Position numbers and translations under genes: made by a program. A DNA stretch of 64,000 bases from Maniola hyperantus. Its lineage: Eukaryota > Arthropoda > Insecta > Lepidoptera > Nymphalidae. How positions within the stretch are numbered: position 1 is the stretch's first letter; the number at the start of each line of letters is the position of its first letter. This document shows positions 45,391-57,000 of this stretch, one piece after another. The stretch is from positions 10,490,501-10,554,500 of the forward strand of contig NC_048539.1 of the NCBI RefSeq assembly GCF_902806685.2, read 5' to 3'. The notes beneath the pieces are model-generated. The model did not search any database and was not told the DNA's origin. It was given only the letters and a program-made list of their open reading frames with translations.

Positions 45391-46664
45391 CATCCGCTCA
45401 GCTTACAAAAGCTTTAATATTGTCAAGCTTACATTTGACATACGGCATGTTATATAATAGTTCTGCATGTCCATAATACTCCAGAGAGCGTGACAGACTC
45501 AATTTCCGAGCCGGACCGCCCCGGAAGTCCCCGTCACGCGCGATACCGTTGCGTTGGTGAACTTTAACGAAAACGTGGACTAATTCGAGCTTCTCTTGTT
45601 GAATATTAATACTGGCTTTTGTCCTCCGACACTTGAAACAAACCCGCTTTAAAGTTTGCTACACACAATGTGTAATTAACATCGATATGTTGCGACGGAA
45701 ACGTGTCCAACTTTTAGCAGACTCCTAATAATATTGTGTAATACAAGGCACCAGAGGGCTAGGAACGTGGCCCATCCATGCCTTGGAGCTTGTTAGACTC
45801 GTGCAAGAGGTCACCCCCAGCAAACGTAATTTGGTCAGTCCAACGACGGCCACCAAGCAGAATTCGCGAATGGTCATGAAGTGAATAAAAAATGCCCTTA
45901 TAAACATCGTGCTGACTACGACCGCACTGCTAAGAGGGTTACCAAGAAGAAGAAAATGTTATGTAGGAATAAGAACTCTATGAAGGGAGTCAGTAGCAGA
46001 GTGCGCTTCGTAGTCACGCTGCAAAAACAGACTGACGTTGCTGTCGCGTTCCGCAGTATAATGTTCTTCATACAGTTCCCTGCATTTTAGGTATGACGTC
46101 CTGCCGTGCCGTGCAGTTGCAACTTATAGTGGCGCATCGTTGCCGTTGAACTTTGGTGTATCTGAACCTTAAGAATATAATTAATGAGAAAAATATTGAT
46201 ACACTCTGGGTTATAGTTTGGGTACAGTTGAAGCAAGCCGTGCTTATGAAAAATACGATCAAGCTTTTTTAACTCGGAGAAGTAATTTAGTAAGATGTTA
46301 TAATCTTTCGAGGGTTTCTTTGGATTCAAGGTCTTAATTACAGCTGCACAAAAAATCAGGACGTCTAGACCTCGAGAGTAATCAATGAGGTATAAAGATA
46401 TTAATATGTAGGTTGTTGCACCTCCACTATAGGAGACGCAAAATAATCTTTATGAAACGTAAACGCTTAGAAGTGTATATAATTGAGAAAGTCTAGCGTC
46501 AAGTACGTACCAGTATTCAGATAGATTTCCGAGTAAGTGGTCAGATATTCTTGCGCTCGATGTAAAATCAGGAATATTTAAGGCGCATGTATCAGCATTA
46601 GTTTGTGTTCAATAAATAGAGAATAATTACTTACCATAGTCATATTATACCCGATACCGTATAA
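45391..46664. other. intron with an unexplained ORF-like patch
   Basis: At about 45769-45890 a plus-strand frame reads GTWPIHALELVRLVQEV and onward to a stop; a second frame (45881-46090) is Lys/Arg-rich. Neither is recognised and no splice borders fit. A GC-rich patch lies at 45480-45560. Confidence 0.4.
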
Positions 46665-46809
46665 CCAGTGGCGTGCACGGAGTTTGAAGCTAGGGTAGGC
46701 ATTAGTTAGGTAGGAACCTGTTTACTGGCAGGTCATAATGAAAAATATGCATTGAGCTTACAACTGGGGTAAGCAGTGCATTTATGCCTCTATGACCTGC
46801 ACGCTACTG
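46665..46809. repeat. small foldback repeat
   Basis: Ends CAGTGGCGTGCACGG and CCTGCACGCTACTG are inverted with one mismatch in the outer 12 bases. The interior GGCAGGTCATAATG / CTCTATGACCTG also pairs. Confidence 0.7.
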
Positions 46810-47189
46810 CGTATAACTACTTAAAATTATAGGCACACCCCACAACATTATCTACTCCACCCGCACGCATGTTGTAGGTACCTATCTTACACAAAGCATG
46901 TCAAAATGACATAGCCCATTATTTGAAATTGCCCTTATTATGCGATACAAACCTTTGATCACAAATGGACTTGGTGAAAACAATCGTAAGTGAAGAAAAA
47001 TATTAGTTAACTCCCACGATCACGGGCCCATTAAGTTTTGTTATCATATACCTAAATCATAACAAAACATCATATAAAATGTTATCACTAGAGATTATAG
47101 ATTATAGTCTTTAGTTAGGTATTATATTAAGTAATACTTATACATTGAGTGCCTACCTACCTACTTTCTCAATAATAAAATTAAATACT

Positions 47190-47350
47190 ATATGATGCCC
47201 GCGACTTCATCGGCGTGAATTTAGTTAATAATAATCTGGTGCAAACTCTTATTTTCCTGGATAAAAGTATCTACCTACCTACTTGATGTCCGTCTCAGAA
47301 ACGCGAGCTACCAATCTCTGTACAAAATTTTTCTGTATCTACATATATCT
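47190..47350 (+). repeat. degenerate family A copy
   Basis: GATGCCCGCGACTTCATCGG head, ATTTTCCTGGATAAAAGTA, CGTCTCAGAAACGCGAGCTA; tail lost. Confidence 0.75.
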
Positions 47351-47929
47351 ATCTATAGCTAGCTAGGAGGGAAAAGGGGAATATTATAAGACAACTAATC
47401 AAACATGCCTAATAGGTATTATATTCTATAAAATAAAAAAGTAATAATAGGTATAATTATTCCGTATTGCATTATCCACAATGAATTAATTAGAGAAAGA
47501 ATAAACCTTTTAGACCGCAGAGCGTAGTAAGTGCCGAAATGTTGAAATCGTATCATAAACAGTTTAAAAACATATTTTTAAACTTATAAAAATTAAATAC
47601 GATAGATAGATAGATGCGACTACACAGATTTTATTTTGTAGGTTTGATTTTCGTACTTTTGGAATGAAAAAAAGTTTGTGCTGATACAATGAAAGCTTAT
47701 TGATTAAGTAGCGACATCTTGTGAGTAGTAGCAACATTAGGTAGGAAAAAGCGCAAACGCAGTATTCTACACCTTCTGCACCTGACGGATTGTGAACGTG
47801 TCGAACTTTGCAACATGACGACATTGCTATGAACTGAAATTAGGTGTAGAACACTAAAAAGAAATTTAATTTCAAGCTGTTCGATTTCCTATATTTTAGC
47901 GTTTAAACTAGTGAGTAAGATCATTACCC

Positions 47930-48152
47930 ATACACCATGTTCGCATTGGTTTATTGGTTTGTCCTTCAATCACGACGCAATGGAGCAACGGATCGGTGTG
48001 ATTTTTTGCATGAATATTATAGTTAAAGTAACATAGGTAGACTCCTTTTTATCTCGGAAAATCAAAGAGTTCCCATGGGATTTTAAAAACCTGAATTGCG
48101 TGAATTCAGGTTTCAGGAATTCAGGGGACGAAGTTGCGGGCATCAGCTAGTC
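47930..48152 (-). repeat. family A repeat, long-tail variant, antisense
   Basis: TTGGTTTGTCCTTCAATCAC, CGGATCGGTGTGATTTTTTG, AAAATCAAAGAGTTCCCATG and GACGAAGTTGCGGGCATCAG. A short local duplication of GAATTCAGG lies near the head. Confidence 0.88.
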
Positions 48153-48689
48153 CTAAATAAATAAAATTTTACATGTTTTTATTTTCATTCAATTTATTTA
48201 CGAAGCTTTTCAAGTAAGTACCTACCTACCTTTAAATTGATCTCAACTTCAATATTGCCATTTCCACTTTCAAATTGTATAGTTTTTGCAATCTTATTAG
48301 GTATTGCAATCTAATTATTTACAAGTAGGTATAGAGTACCTAGGTATTCTATAATTCATAAAAATGGCGATGGCGCTATTCCTAATTTAATAAAAAAGCA
48401 ACTATAACAAAGCTTTTAGGTTTGTAACTTGCTATATTTTACTTTTGATTTAAGACTATAAGTTTTCGACTTTATCTTAGGAAAATGTCCAAAACTTCTC
48501 AGACATCAATAGTTTATATGAAAGCTCACTTATAGCCCAAGAACCTGTAGGGAATTTTGAAGAGGAGTCTGACCTGACCTATGTGGTAGGTTTTGAAAAG
48601 CTAAAATTAAATGTTGCGACTCTTCTGCGATGCCTAATTCTTATTAAGAAATACCCAGTACTACCTTCCAGCTGTTTCTAAGGGGCTCA
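48153..48689. other. no recognised feature
   Basis: AT-rich intron sequence. Confidence 0.5.
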
Positions 48690-48765
48690 CAAATTGCGAG
48701 TTTCGAGTGGAATAGTAGTGAGCTGGCGATGGGTCGATGATGATGATGATGATGATTGGTAATTT
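48690..48765 (+). repeat. tRNA-SINE tail with (GAT)n
   Basis: AGTAGTGAGCTGGCGATGGG followed by TCGATGATGATGATGATGAT. Confidence 0.75.
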
Positions 48766-49317
48766 GCCTCGATTGTATTGTATTAGGTACTATTCCAGCG
48801 GCTCGATTACGGTAGAATGACAGCTACAATGTCACGATCGCATTCACCTCTGATTGGTAGACGCTCGCCTCGCTGACTATTAGCTACAATGCATTGTTGC
48901 AACAAAACTAGCATAAATTCAGCCAATCACAACTATTGCGATTGTAATAATGATTGATGCAGGGTTTCCGGAATCGACCTTCACAATTCAGAATTGAAAT
49001 TATTTATTTTTAAAATTGGTACAGAAAACTTTAATGTAATAAGCGAGGTATCTAAAACTATCTCATCCATAAGGCCATAATGGTTGCCAGTCACAAAACA
49101 ACTGATAGGTTGAAAGTATAATGCTGTTGTGGGATTTATTCTTCTCTCCATTGCCAACATGGAAACTTGGGTAAAAAGATGATAAATATTAGGACTGTCG
49201 AGCTGTCTGATGACATTACAATGTAAGCTAGCGGAGCTCCTTATTAGGACATGTTGTGATAGGTAGCTAGCTCCTACTAGGGTAACAGAAATAATAAGGC
49301 ATTCGTCTTGTTCACAG
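48766..49317. other. intron end, with a possible MITE
   Basis: At 48815-48960, AATGACAGCTACAATGTCAC and CAGCCAATCACAACTATTGC to TAATAATGATTGATGCAGG resemble a dispersed moth element. The stretch ends with TTCGTCTTGTTCACAG, the acceptor of the exon at 49318. Confidence 0.45.
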
Positions 49318-49421
49318 GCAGGTGTCAGTGCTGCAGACATCGATACCTCTGCCGGCGTCGGCCGCGGCGGTACGGAGAGCGCCACCGGACAAACGACCGC
49401 TTCCTGCTACCCCAGTGCATG
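49318..49421 (+). CDS. sick: navigator common exon 1 (QVSVLQTSIPLP...)
   Basis: 104 bases between TTCACAG and G|GTAAGA. Its first base completes an Arg codon left open (AG) by either upstream exon (2107 or 43062). It then encodes 34 residues (QVSVLQTSIPLPAS, an Ala run, RRAPPDKRPLPATPVH) and ends in phase 1. The frame is fixed by agreement with both neighbours. T-S-I-P (49337-49348) fits the S/T-x-I-P motif that binds EB proteins at microtubule plus ends, and the flank is rich in Pro and Arg as such motifs usually are. A 134-codon frame on the other strand here is coincidental. Confidence 0.75.
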
Positions 49422-50557
49422 GTAAGAAAAGTTTTTCATTAAATTAATCATTTTACCTTTACTTAATTAAATTCGTATTATACCCATTTCAAATAAACAT
49501 ACTTAGATTACATATATTATAAATACCCCAGCTCTTATGAAACTATATCTATTGGCAGTTTTACAACTTATTCAAAAATAGAGTGCTCATATTTAACATT
49601 TGTACTTTAGAATTTAGATACAACTTGTGTAAGTTAAACTTAAACAGAGGATGCTCTGATCGTTTACGAGAATTCTTAACACTTATAATAAAAAAACGAA
49701 TACTATAGGTAGGTACTCAGTAATAATAACATACCTACTTACTTTCTAATGTTGAGTTAATATCACGCCAAAAACTTCCAGAACTCAAATTTCTAGCGCT
49801 TAAGTACGTACAAGAAGACTCGACCTCTGTTGCAATGAGTCAAGGACAGTAAAAAGTTGGGTGGATTAAATTAGAAGCTCAAAACGAAGAGAGTTGAAGA
49901 AGATTAAAAACTTTGATAAGTAGTCGAACTTGAACAAAACAAGAGCAGCGAGCCCTACTCAATCTCTATATATTTTAAATTTTAATATTTCAATATGTAG
50001 TTAGACACGTAGACACCTAAGTAATACAACATGATTCACAAAGCTCATTGCGTGCCGTGACAAATGGGGCTTGGGTACAAACAGACTTGCAATAATAGTG
50101 CTTGTAGCTAACACGTGTAACATTATCAAATAGATATAGGGCATACAGCTGTACAATGTTTAGATTAATGCCTCCTTGTAAGCTTTCTGTTCGAAAATAT
50201 TGAATTTTTAAATTCTTGATTGAAATTATGCAGTCAGCATTGTTGAAACTGCAGATAGTTGAAGTTGATACGAATGAATGTACTGATCAATAAAGCACTA
50301 GCGGGAGCGTGGAATTCTTAATACGCTCTGAACGCCAGGCTAGCTAACTCCTCATATAAGCGAAATATCAATGACTAACTTTACAGTGCCTTAGACCCAC
50401 CAGTGGAAAAAAGCGGTGGGACATGTCATCAGCCTATAATATAGAACCTGTAAGCTTGGTTTATAAAGGGTGTGCTTTATATAGAAGTGTCGTAAGCGAA
50501 GACGTGGCTCAGATATTATAAGGTCTCTTCCATAGTCCAAATATGGCGCTAGGTAGG
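49422..50557. other. intron, no recognised feature
   Basis: Starts with GTAAGAAAAG; AT-rich; no element supported. Confidence 0.5.
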
Positions 50558-50715
50558 TACAGTCCGCGACAGGTTGAGATGGCAAACGGGATATGAGGCG
50601 AGGGAACGCTCCGCACAACCGTTCGTCACCCGCGCTCGCCCGGACCGGGTTAGCGCAGGGGCTGTGCGAGGCGTTCACTCCTCGATTGCCATCTCGACCT
50701 GTCGCGTACTATAGA
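50558..50715. mobile_element. family P element, copy 4
   Basis: ACAGTCCGCGACAGGTTGAG and TCTCGACCTGTCGCGTACTA ends, with GCGCTCGCCCGGACCGGGTT in the middle. Most of the symmetry is kept. A short RTE-like (CATC)/GACGTCCATGGCTGGACGTG fragment follows at 50744-50792. Confidence 0.88.
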
Positions 50716-50792
50716 TATAGGTACTTACAAGGGGAGGTGAGAATCCATCACATCGTCGTCGTTGTCAACCGACAGACGTCCATGGCTGGACG

Positions 50793-52384
50793 TGACAACT
50801 CACCGAAAAAATGTGCAATAAAATAACCGTAAACGCTACCACTCCGTTTACGGTAGGTATAACAAATAAAAGCATTGCAATCCTAGACTTCAATTTATTA
50901 GTCGAAGACCGGCACTCCGTAGAGATCACTCGAACTGAAAACGAGATCGAGAGGAACAACATACCTAAAGCTTTATTCACTTTTCCGCTTATCCAGATAA
51001 GTGGAGAACATCATCCATTTATCGCCGGCCATAAATGTAGTGGTAACCGAAGAGTAAATCCGAAGACTACCTATAACCCAAGGGTAGCGTTCAAACTTTC
51101 AGTCGTTATACCTACTTGCAGCGACTTCTATAAATATTAAACTGAACACTTTTCCTTGCATGTATATTATACCTAAAGAAAATTCTGTATACCAAAATAA
51201 AACTCTGTGGGTACTATAGAGTATAACTATTAGATATTACGTAGGCCGATACGCTTAATTAACAAATTATTATCAAACAGCGATAAAAAAGCTTTCACGC
51301 GACTACATATATGACGCGAAAATTGTATAGTACCGTCGACTTATTGTTTTTCGTAAAACTTTCACGTACATAATATCAATAGGATATATCCATTAAAATA
51401 AATTGACACTTGTCAATAAAATTATGATCACAGTCACTTGTTATGACTCTCACGAGTCACTGAATGAAAATAATCTTAGGATTCGTTTAGCGTTCAAACG
51501 ATCGTGTGCTGAGTTGATGCCTCACCAGGCAGATGCATCGTCAGTTAATGTGCACTTCTCGAAGAGGGCACTCTTCTGTTGATTAATTTAAAAAGCTAAC
51601 TTATTAACTTAATTAAAATTAATTAAAACAGTGCTAATAAACTTTAATGCCTATTACCGATAGTGTAACATAGAAAATAAAAGTAAGAAAGTGGTATCAT
51701 TAGAAATACGTTTCACTTTTGATAAATAATCGCCAATAGATTTGAAAAGTTTTGTTTACTACCGAAAAATAAAAAAATAAAAGTTTTTGGGTGATTTTAA
51801 CTACTCCTCATAACTTGTGTTGGTCAAAAGTTAAATTGAAATGATTATAGTGGCGTTGGAATTTTAGGTCATCAAGCTCAAGATGCCCCGTGCTGATTCA
51901 TCGCTTTCTCCAGACAAATTTCTTACTCATTAACAAGTAATTATTATGGAGAGTTACGCACAATTAGTATCACATTTCCTCAATTTACATTAGCGGTTTA
52001 AAAGCAAAGGTACCTTGGGGTACCTAAGGGGTTATTTAAAACAACTTTTGTTTATATATATAACATTGGTAGAGTCCATAGTTGCGATTGCCTTAAATTG
52101 ATCTAGTTAAAGTTATATTGACTAATTACTTTAAACTTTAAAGCAGTCAAATTATAAAACATAATTTATAGGCTGTCACATTAAATTGGCGACCATGTCA
52201 AAGGTACCCAAGTATACGGCGCAACGCACACCAGCGGAGTTAAGACACGTAATTTTTCTTGATAACTACCTACTTAAACCAAGCTTTATTTACTTTGTCG
52301 GTGGTGCCGGCGGGTGCCCAGCGCAGCATGCGTCCTCCATGTTCTCTTTTCATAGTAGGTATACTTACCTATTTCAATTTGTAA
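50793..52384. other. intron, no recognised feature
   Basis: Opposed frames of 71 and 109 codons at 50765-51140 lack motifs. CGTAAACGCTACC/GTTTACGGTAGG at about 50828-50857 is a small hairpin. Confidence 0.5.
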
Positions 52385-52500
52385 CCCTATTTTTTTTTTT
52401 TTTTTTTATTCATTATGCTTGACCACAATCACACCTGATGGGAAGTGATGATGTGGCCTAAGATGGGACGCGTTTACCTAGAAGATGCCTATTCACTCTG
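52385..52500 (-). repeat. poly(A)-tailed SINE fragment, antisense
   Basis: A run of 17 T (52391-52407) is followed by TGACCACAATCACACCTGAT, TGGCCTAAGATGGGACGCG and AGAAGATGCCTATTCACTCT, blocks common in moth SINE/LINE 3' ends. Confidence 0.7.
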
Positions 52501-53866
52501 ATATAATCCGTCTGTCGTACATGTACCGTGCCGTATATGTAACCGTGTATAAGTCGACCATAAAATTGGTTTACCGTTTTTGACAACCAACCAATCCAGT
52601 AAATCAAAATTTCACTAAGACCAAGGCCTAGGCTTTTATAAATATATATTATATAGGTCTTGTAAGCGAAAAAAGACGCTGTAGTTTTATGACCTGCAAA
52701 CGACATTCAACATAATATTATAAGTGGTAAACTAGTAAAGCATATTATTTTTATGGTCGATGTTATTCAAACCAAAGCTGTCAAAAAGACTCCACTCCAC
52801 TTCGGCTATATGTGTTGGCCCTAACAAATAAAATTACGCAAACAAAAGTTAAGTAAAAAGTGCATTCATATTGATATAAGTGCCTACAGGAACACACCTA
52901 GCAACGCTAGATAAATTATAGGCATACACTAGTGGGTGACCCGTGATGTTAAAGTGATGGATCGGCGAATAAAGAACGGATGCTGGTCTCTTGATTGAGA
53001 TCGTTCTGATGACGCAGGACTTCCTTCTGCAACTCGCATTCTCAATAAGCACTTTGTACAAGTAGTGATAGTCCAGTAATGTCCAGTAATGTTTCAATAA
53101 AATTAACCTTATGCATACAGCATTACGGTTTAAAATAATTGAGCATTTAATCGTAAATATCTTTAACGCCCAATCTTTTTGTTTATACCAGTTGTAATAT
53201 AAATATTATGCTTTCAAATATACAAATAATAATGTGTGATAAAAACGAATAAAGTAGTAGAAATAAATATCTAATTAGACAGTGGTGCCATAGTTTTAAT
53301 TTAGGTAGGTATTAGGTTCGTGGGAAAAGGCATATAATAGGAACAGAATTAAAGCATTGAGATAAAAACATTGAATTTCTCAGTAACCCTTATTTAAAGT
53401 TAATGCAAATGATATAGGGACTGATGAAAATCAATAACAGAATAATTTATGGCTCGACCGCATTGTCTTTCTAATGTACCATATTGGGGGTCGTATGAAC
53501 CGTGTTCATATGCATGACGTCAATTATTATTACTTTTTCGACATTGTGTGGATCAATATGGACAACCAATTTTAGAAGGCCCTCTATAGTCAGCTGACCA
53601 CTGACGCTCGCATTGATAAATTGGAAAGGGGCATAGGGTACAAGGGTTCAGAATAATTGGTAATGATAACATACTAACTTTTACTGTGCCTTGCTATTAG
53701 TACTTAGGGACCACGGTGAGGGCCACCCGTGTTGTATTGAAAATATTTGATCATACTTATCTTCAAAATTGACAGGGTAATGATAAATATTATTTAACTC
53801 GTGATAACCTATAAGACCTTGCGTCTAATGGAGGGATTTAAATTTTTATCATTTATTTGGTTCCAG
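52501..53866. other. intron, no recognised feature
   Basis: Two adjacent AATGTCCAGT repeats near 53080; otherwise unassigned. Ends TTTATTTGGTTCCAG, the acceptor at 53867. Confidence 0.5.
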
Positions 53867-53966
53867 GGGGCAAGAGCGGTCTGTCAGCAAGTTCTAGTCG
53901 ATCAACAAGTCCACTTGGTCAAGGTGCTGTCAGTTTTATACCACGAGCGCCAAACTCATCATCAGG
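53867..53966 (+). CDS. sick: navigator common exon 2 (SFIP motif)
   Basis: 100 bases. The first two complete a Gly codon from the previous exon, then 32 codons encode GKSGLSASSSRSTSPLGQ, then GAVSFIPRAPNSSS, and two bases are left before GTTCGT. S-F-I-P at 53932-53943 matches the S-F-I-P-K motif of vertebrate NAV2, a known type of EB1-binding site, and has Arg right after it. The phases (in 1, out 2) agree with both neighbours, so the three common exons form one continuous frame. Confidence 0.82.
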
Positions 53967-54439
53967 GTTCGTATTATTTACTATTGTAGCGTAAAAATTC
54001 AAGTCAAGAATTGAATTACTCATGCAACCATCCATAAAATCCATCCATTCATTCATCGATAGAATCCATTCATCCATAAAACTGTATGCGATCACTTTTG
54101 GAAAGGTTTAATTTTGGAAAGTGCGCCACCACACATGTCATCGCCACAGTCTTCCTCATCCACCCATTTCCTGGGTCGTCAATATAACGGGCTGGAGGTC
54201 GTCCTATACGGTGTTTAACTGGTACACGGTTTCCACCCCAGAACACTTCTGCCCCAACGGCCTTCAGTTCTGTGATATGATACTACAGGCTACTTCGGCT
54301 TAGTAATTAATCCTTGCAATGATTGATCATAGTTTTAGATACCGAACGAACTATGCTTATTTTTTTAGGGTAAATTAGGCTAAAACGTATCTTACGTTTT
54401 AGTGGTAAAAAAATAATCGAACGTATTATATTGTTTCAG

Positions 54440-56188
54440 ATCTCGGCCCAACTCATCGTTACTTGCACCTGGCAGTAAAATACCCTCCACCTTAGCTCAA
54501 CCTCAACAACATTCTCAAAACACAAATAGTCAGAATGGAACACCAACGAAACAGTCCATGCTAGATAAATTAAAACTTTTTAATAAAGATAAAATTAGTA
54601 ATGAGAAGCAAAGTAGTAAAAGTACTGCAGTATCAAAACGCACTAGTTCCTCGAGTGGTTTCTCTTCTGCTAAAAGTGAGAGATCTGATTCTAGCTTAAG
54701 CCTAAATGAATCTGCGAATGCCACAAATACGCATATCAAATCATCTAATCTAATAGGACCTAAGAGTATAAGACAACAGAATGATACTTTATCTAAAGAT
54801 AAATCAAGTAAAAATGTGAAAAAATTAGTTAGTTCAAAAGTAGTTAAAGAATCCTCCTCAAACTTAAGTAAATCAAACGCTAAGTCAAATAGCAATGAAA
54901 AATCAAGAAATAGTCCTAAATTACCAGCCCGAGATACTAAACTATCGGCACCCAAAACTGCTAGTAATACAAAATTAAATCAATTCGATGATCATTGTAG
55001 AAGTTCTAAATCAAAAATTGAGTCGAAAATGGTCAAAGTGTCTGGAAGTCAAATGAAGCTTAACGATCAACGAACAGAAAATAGTATGGACTTTAAGACC
55101 TATGAAAATACAAAAAACCAATCCAATCAATCGCAGTCTCCCTCACCGTCAAGTGTACCAACTCTACCATTACAAAATCACACTGGAATTCCTAAGCCAA
55201 CTGCTGCAGTAAAGGGAACATCGAAGATATCAAAAGATGAGAGACATAACATCATACATAAAAGCACAAACAGTCAATTAAGTCCAATACAAAGTAATTC
55301 TAGTTTAAATTCTACAAACAATGTAAGCGCTCTTCCATTTTCTAGAGAACAATCTAACTTGAGTAAAGAAGTGTCACAGAAACAAACGCTAGCAGTTTCT
55401 CCGATGCCTGTTTCTAACTCGGGTAATCAAAACCCTACGTCTCAAATGTCAGAAAGTTCTCATTCAAATTCCACTCACAGCACGACTGGACAGCAATCAA
55501 ATTCCAGTGACGGAAGTGTCATATACCGACCATCTAGTGAATCGGGTTCAGAAATATCCAAAAGTAGTAATATGGCAACTAATAGAAGATTAGATATGAA
55601 TACGACGTACATTAATGATGTCATAAATGAAGCTGAAATATCAGAAAAAGAAGCAGCCCAGAAAAGATTGCTCGACAGACCTGGTCCTAGGCCAATATTT
55701 GATCTGAATAAAACATTAACAGAATATGACAAAAACGATAGTCGCTCGAGTACTCCTACACACTGTCGAGATAATTCTCTTGGAGATGATGAAAATCCAT
55801 TGATGAATGTATTACCTATGAGGCCTTTATTGCGAGGGTATAACAGTCATTTAACTTTACCAATGCGAACTACTGGTTTAGCACAAAAAAACATTCCTGG
55901 ATATCCACATCACGCAAACACCGTCAAAGCAAATTTCGGTCGGGAAAACATGGGATTGCGTGAGCGTATGAATTACGGTCCCGGTTTTTCTAACCCCGAC
56001 TATTGCGACCTTGATATCGCCTCTGGCTATATGTCAGATGGTGATTGCCTGAGAAGGATAAACGTAAACGAGATGGATTGTGGGCGAAATAATGATATAA
56101 TGGATGGTTATATGTCAGAAGGTGGTGCTTCTCTATATGGAAGAAGAATAAACTATCAGCAGCCATCGCAGTTCCAGCTGGACGAAAG
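54440..56188 (+). CDS. sick: navigator large central exon (KLKLFNK to GYMS boxes)
   Basis: 1749 bases, open throughout: one base completes Gly, 582 codons follow, two bases remain before AG|GTGAGT. Landmarks: S-K-I-P (54474-54485); MLDKLKLFNK (54558-54587, vertebrate NAV MLEKLKLFN); SKRTSSSSGFSSAKSERSDS (54630-54692); a long Ser/Asn/Lys-rich disordered stretch; T-G-I-P-K-P (55182-55199, vertebrate SGIPKP); RPIFDLNKTLTEYD (55689-55731); and two boxes GYMSDGD (56025-56045) and GYMSEGG...LYGRR (56106-56144). The boxes correspond to the NAV GYMSDGD / GYMTDGGL.LY pair. No folded domain is expected; the region links the N-terminus to the downstream coiled coil and ATPase. The exon begins at 54440, since the frame to 54558 contains no stop and the acceptor is TTGTTTCAG. 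Confidence 0.93.
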
Positions 56189-56207
56189 GTGAGTTTTATT
56201 TTATTTC

Positions 56208-56585
56208 TTAACTAGCTGCCCCGGCGAACTTCGTACCGCCTAACAGTCGATTCAAATTTTTAAAAAATTTCTCTCCGGAAGAACTTACTTCAAGGAATAT
56301 TATTAAAAAAGAATTAGCGAAATCGGTTCAGCGGTTCTTGAGTTTTGCGATGAGCAACACATTTAGTGATTCATTTTTATATTATAGACTAGCTGATCCG
56401 CCCCGGCTTCGCTTGGGTGGAGTTTAGAAAACTGAGGGGGAGGTTGAATTAAATTTTTCTTTTCGTAAGAACCATCCTCGTACTTCAAGGAATATTATAA
56501 AAAAAGAATTAGCGAAATCGGTTCAGCTGTTCTCGAGATTTGCGATGAGCAACACATTTAGTGATTCATTTTTATATTATAGATT
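56208..56585 (+). repeat. two adjacent family D repeats
   Basis: The first (56208-56391) has the head CTAGCTGCCCCGGCGAACTT. The second (56392-56585) has a different head, AGCTGATCCGCCCCGGCTTC, but the same body (AATTAGCGAAATCGGTTCAG, TTTGCGATGAGCAACACATT, CATTTTTATATTATAGA). It starts 19 bases inside the intron after exon end 56188. Confidence 0.92.
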
Positions 56586-57000
56586 TAAAACTATTAACTT
56601 ACGAAAAAACAATACTTTCTCACGTACAAAAGGCTAATGCTTTGTAAGCAAATATGTTGGATCAATATCCGTTATTTAAAACATTGTATTTCACAATCCA
56701 CAAGTGGTCGGCCCGCCCTCTCACACCTTGTAAAGTTTTAACATCCCTAATGCCCCAATGTCTCCATGCATAATGTGTCCTAAACTTTATCTTACTCTAT
56801 TGCGATTTGGGTATCGGTAAGATGTATTTGATGTTATGATTATAATAATTTAAGTATAGGAATTATTATGTGAATTTTATTTGTCATAATGACGATCATT
56901 CAAAAAAAAATTCCAAACTAATTCAAAATAGAGAAATGAGTAGGTAGATAATCTTAAATCAAAAGCTGCCGCAAGAGACATCAAACAATTGGTCTAATTT
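56586..57000. other. no recognised feature
   Basis: AT-rich intron sequence. Confidence 0.5.

Noticed and set aside
48981..49385. 134-codon minus-strand frame over the 49318 exon
   Set aside because: No motif; the plus-strand exon in the same place has matching splice phases and EB-motif content.
54530..54955. 141-codon minus-strand Leu-rich frame
   Set aside because: Shadow of the Ser/Lys-rich navigator exon (reverse of AGT/AAA codons).
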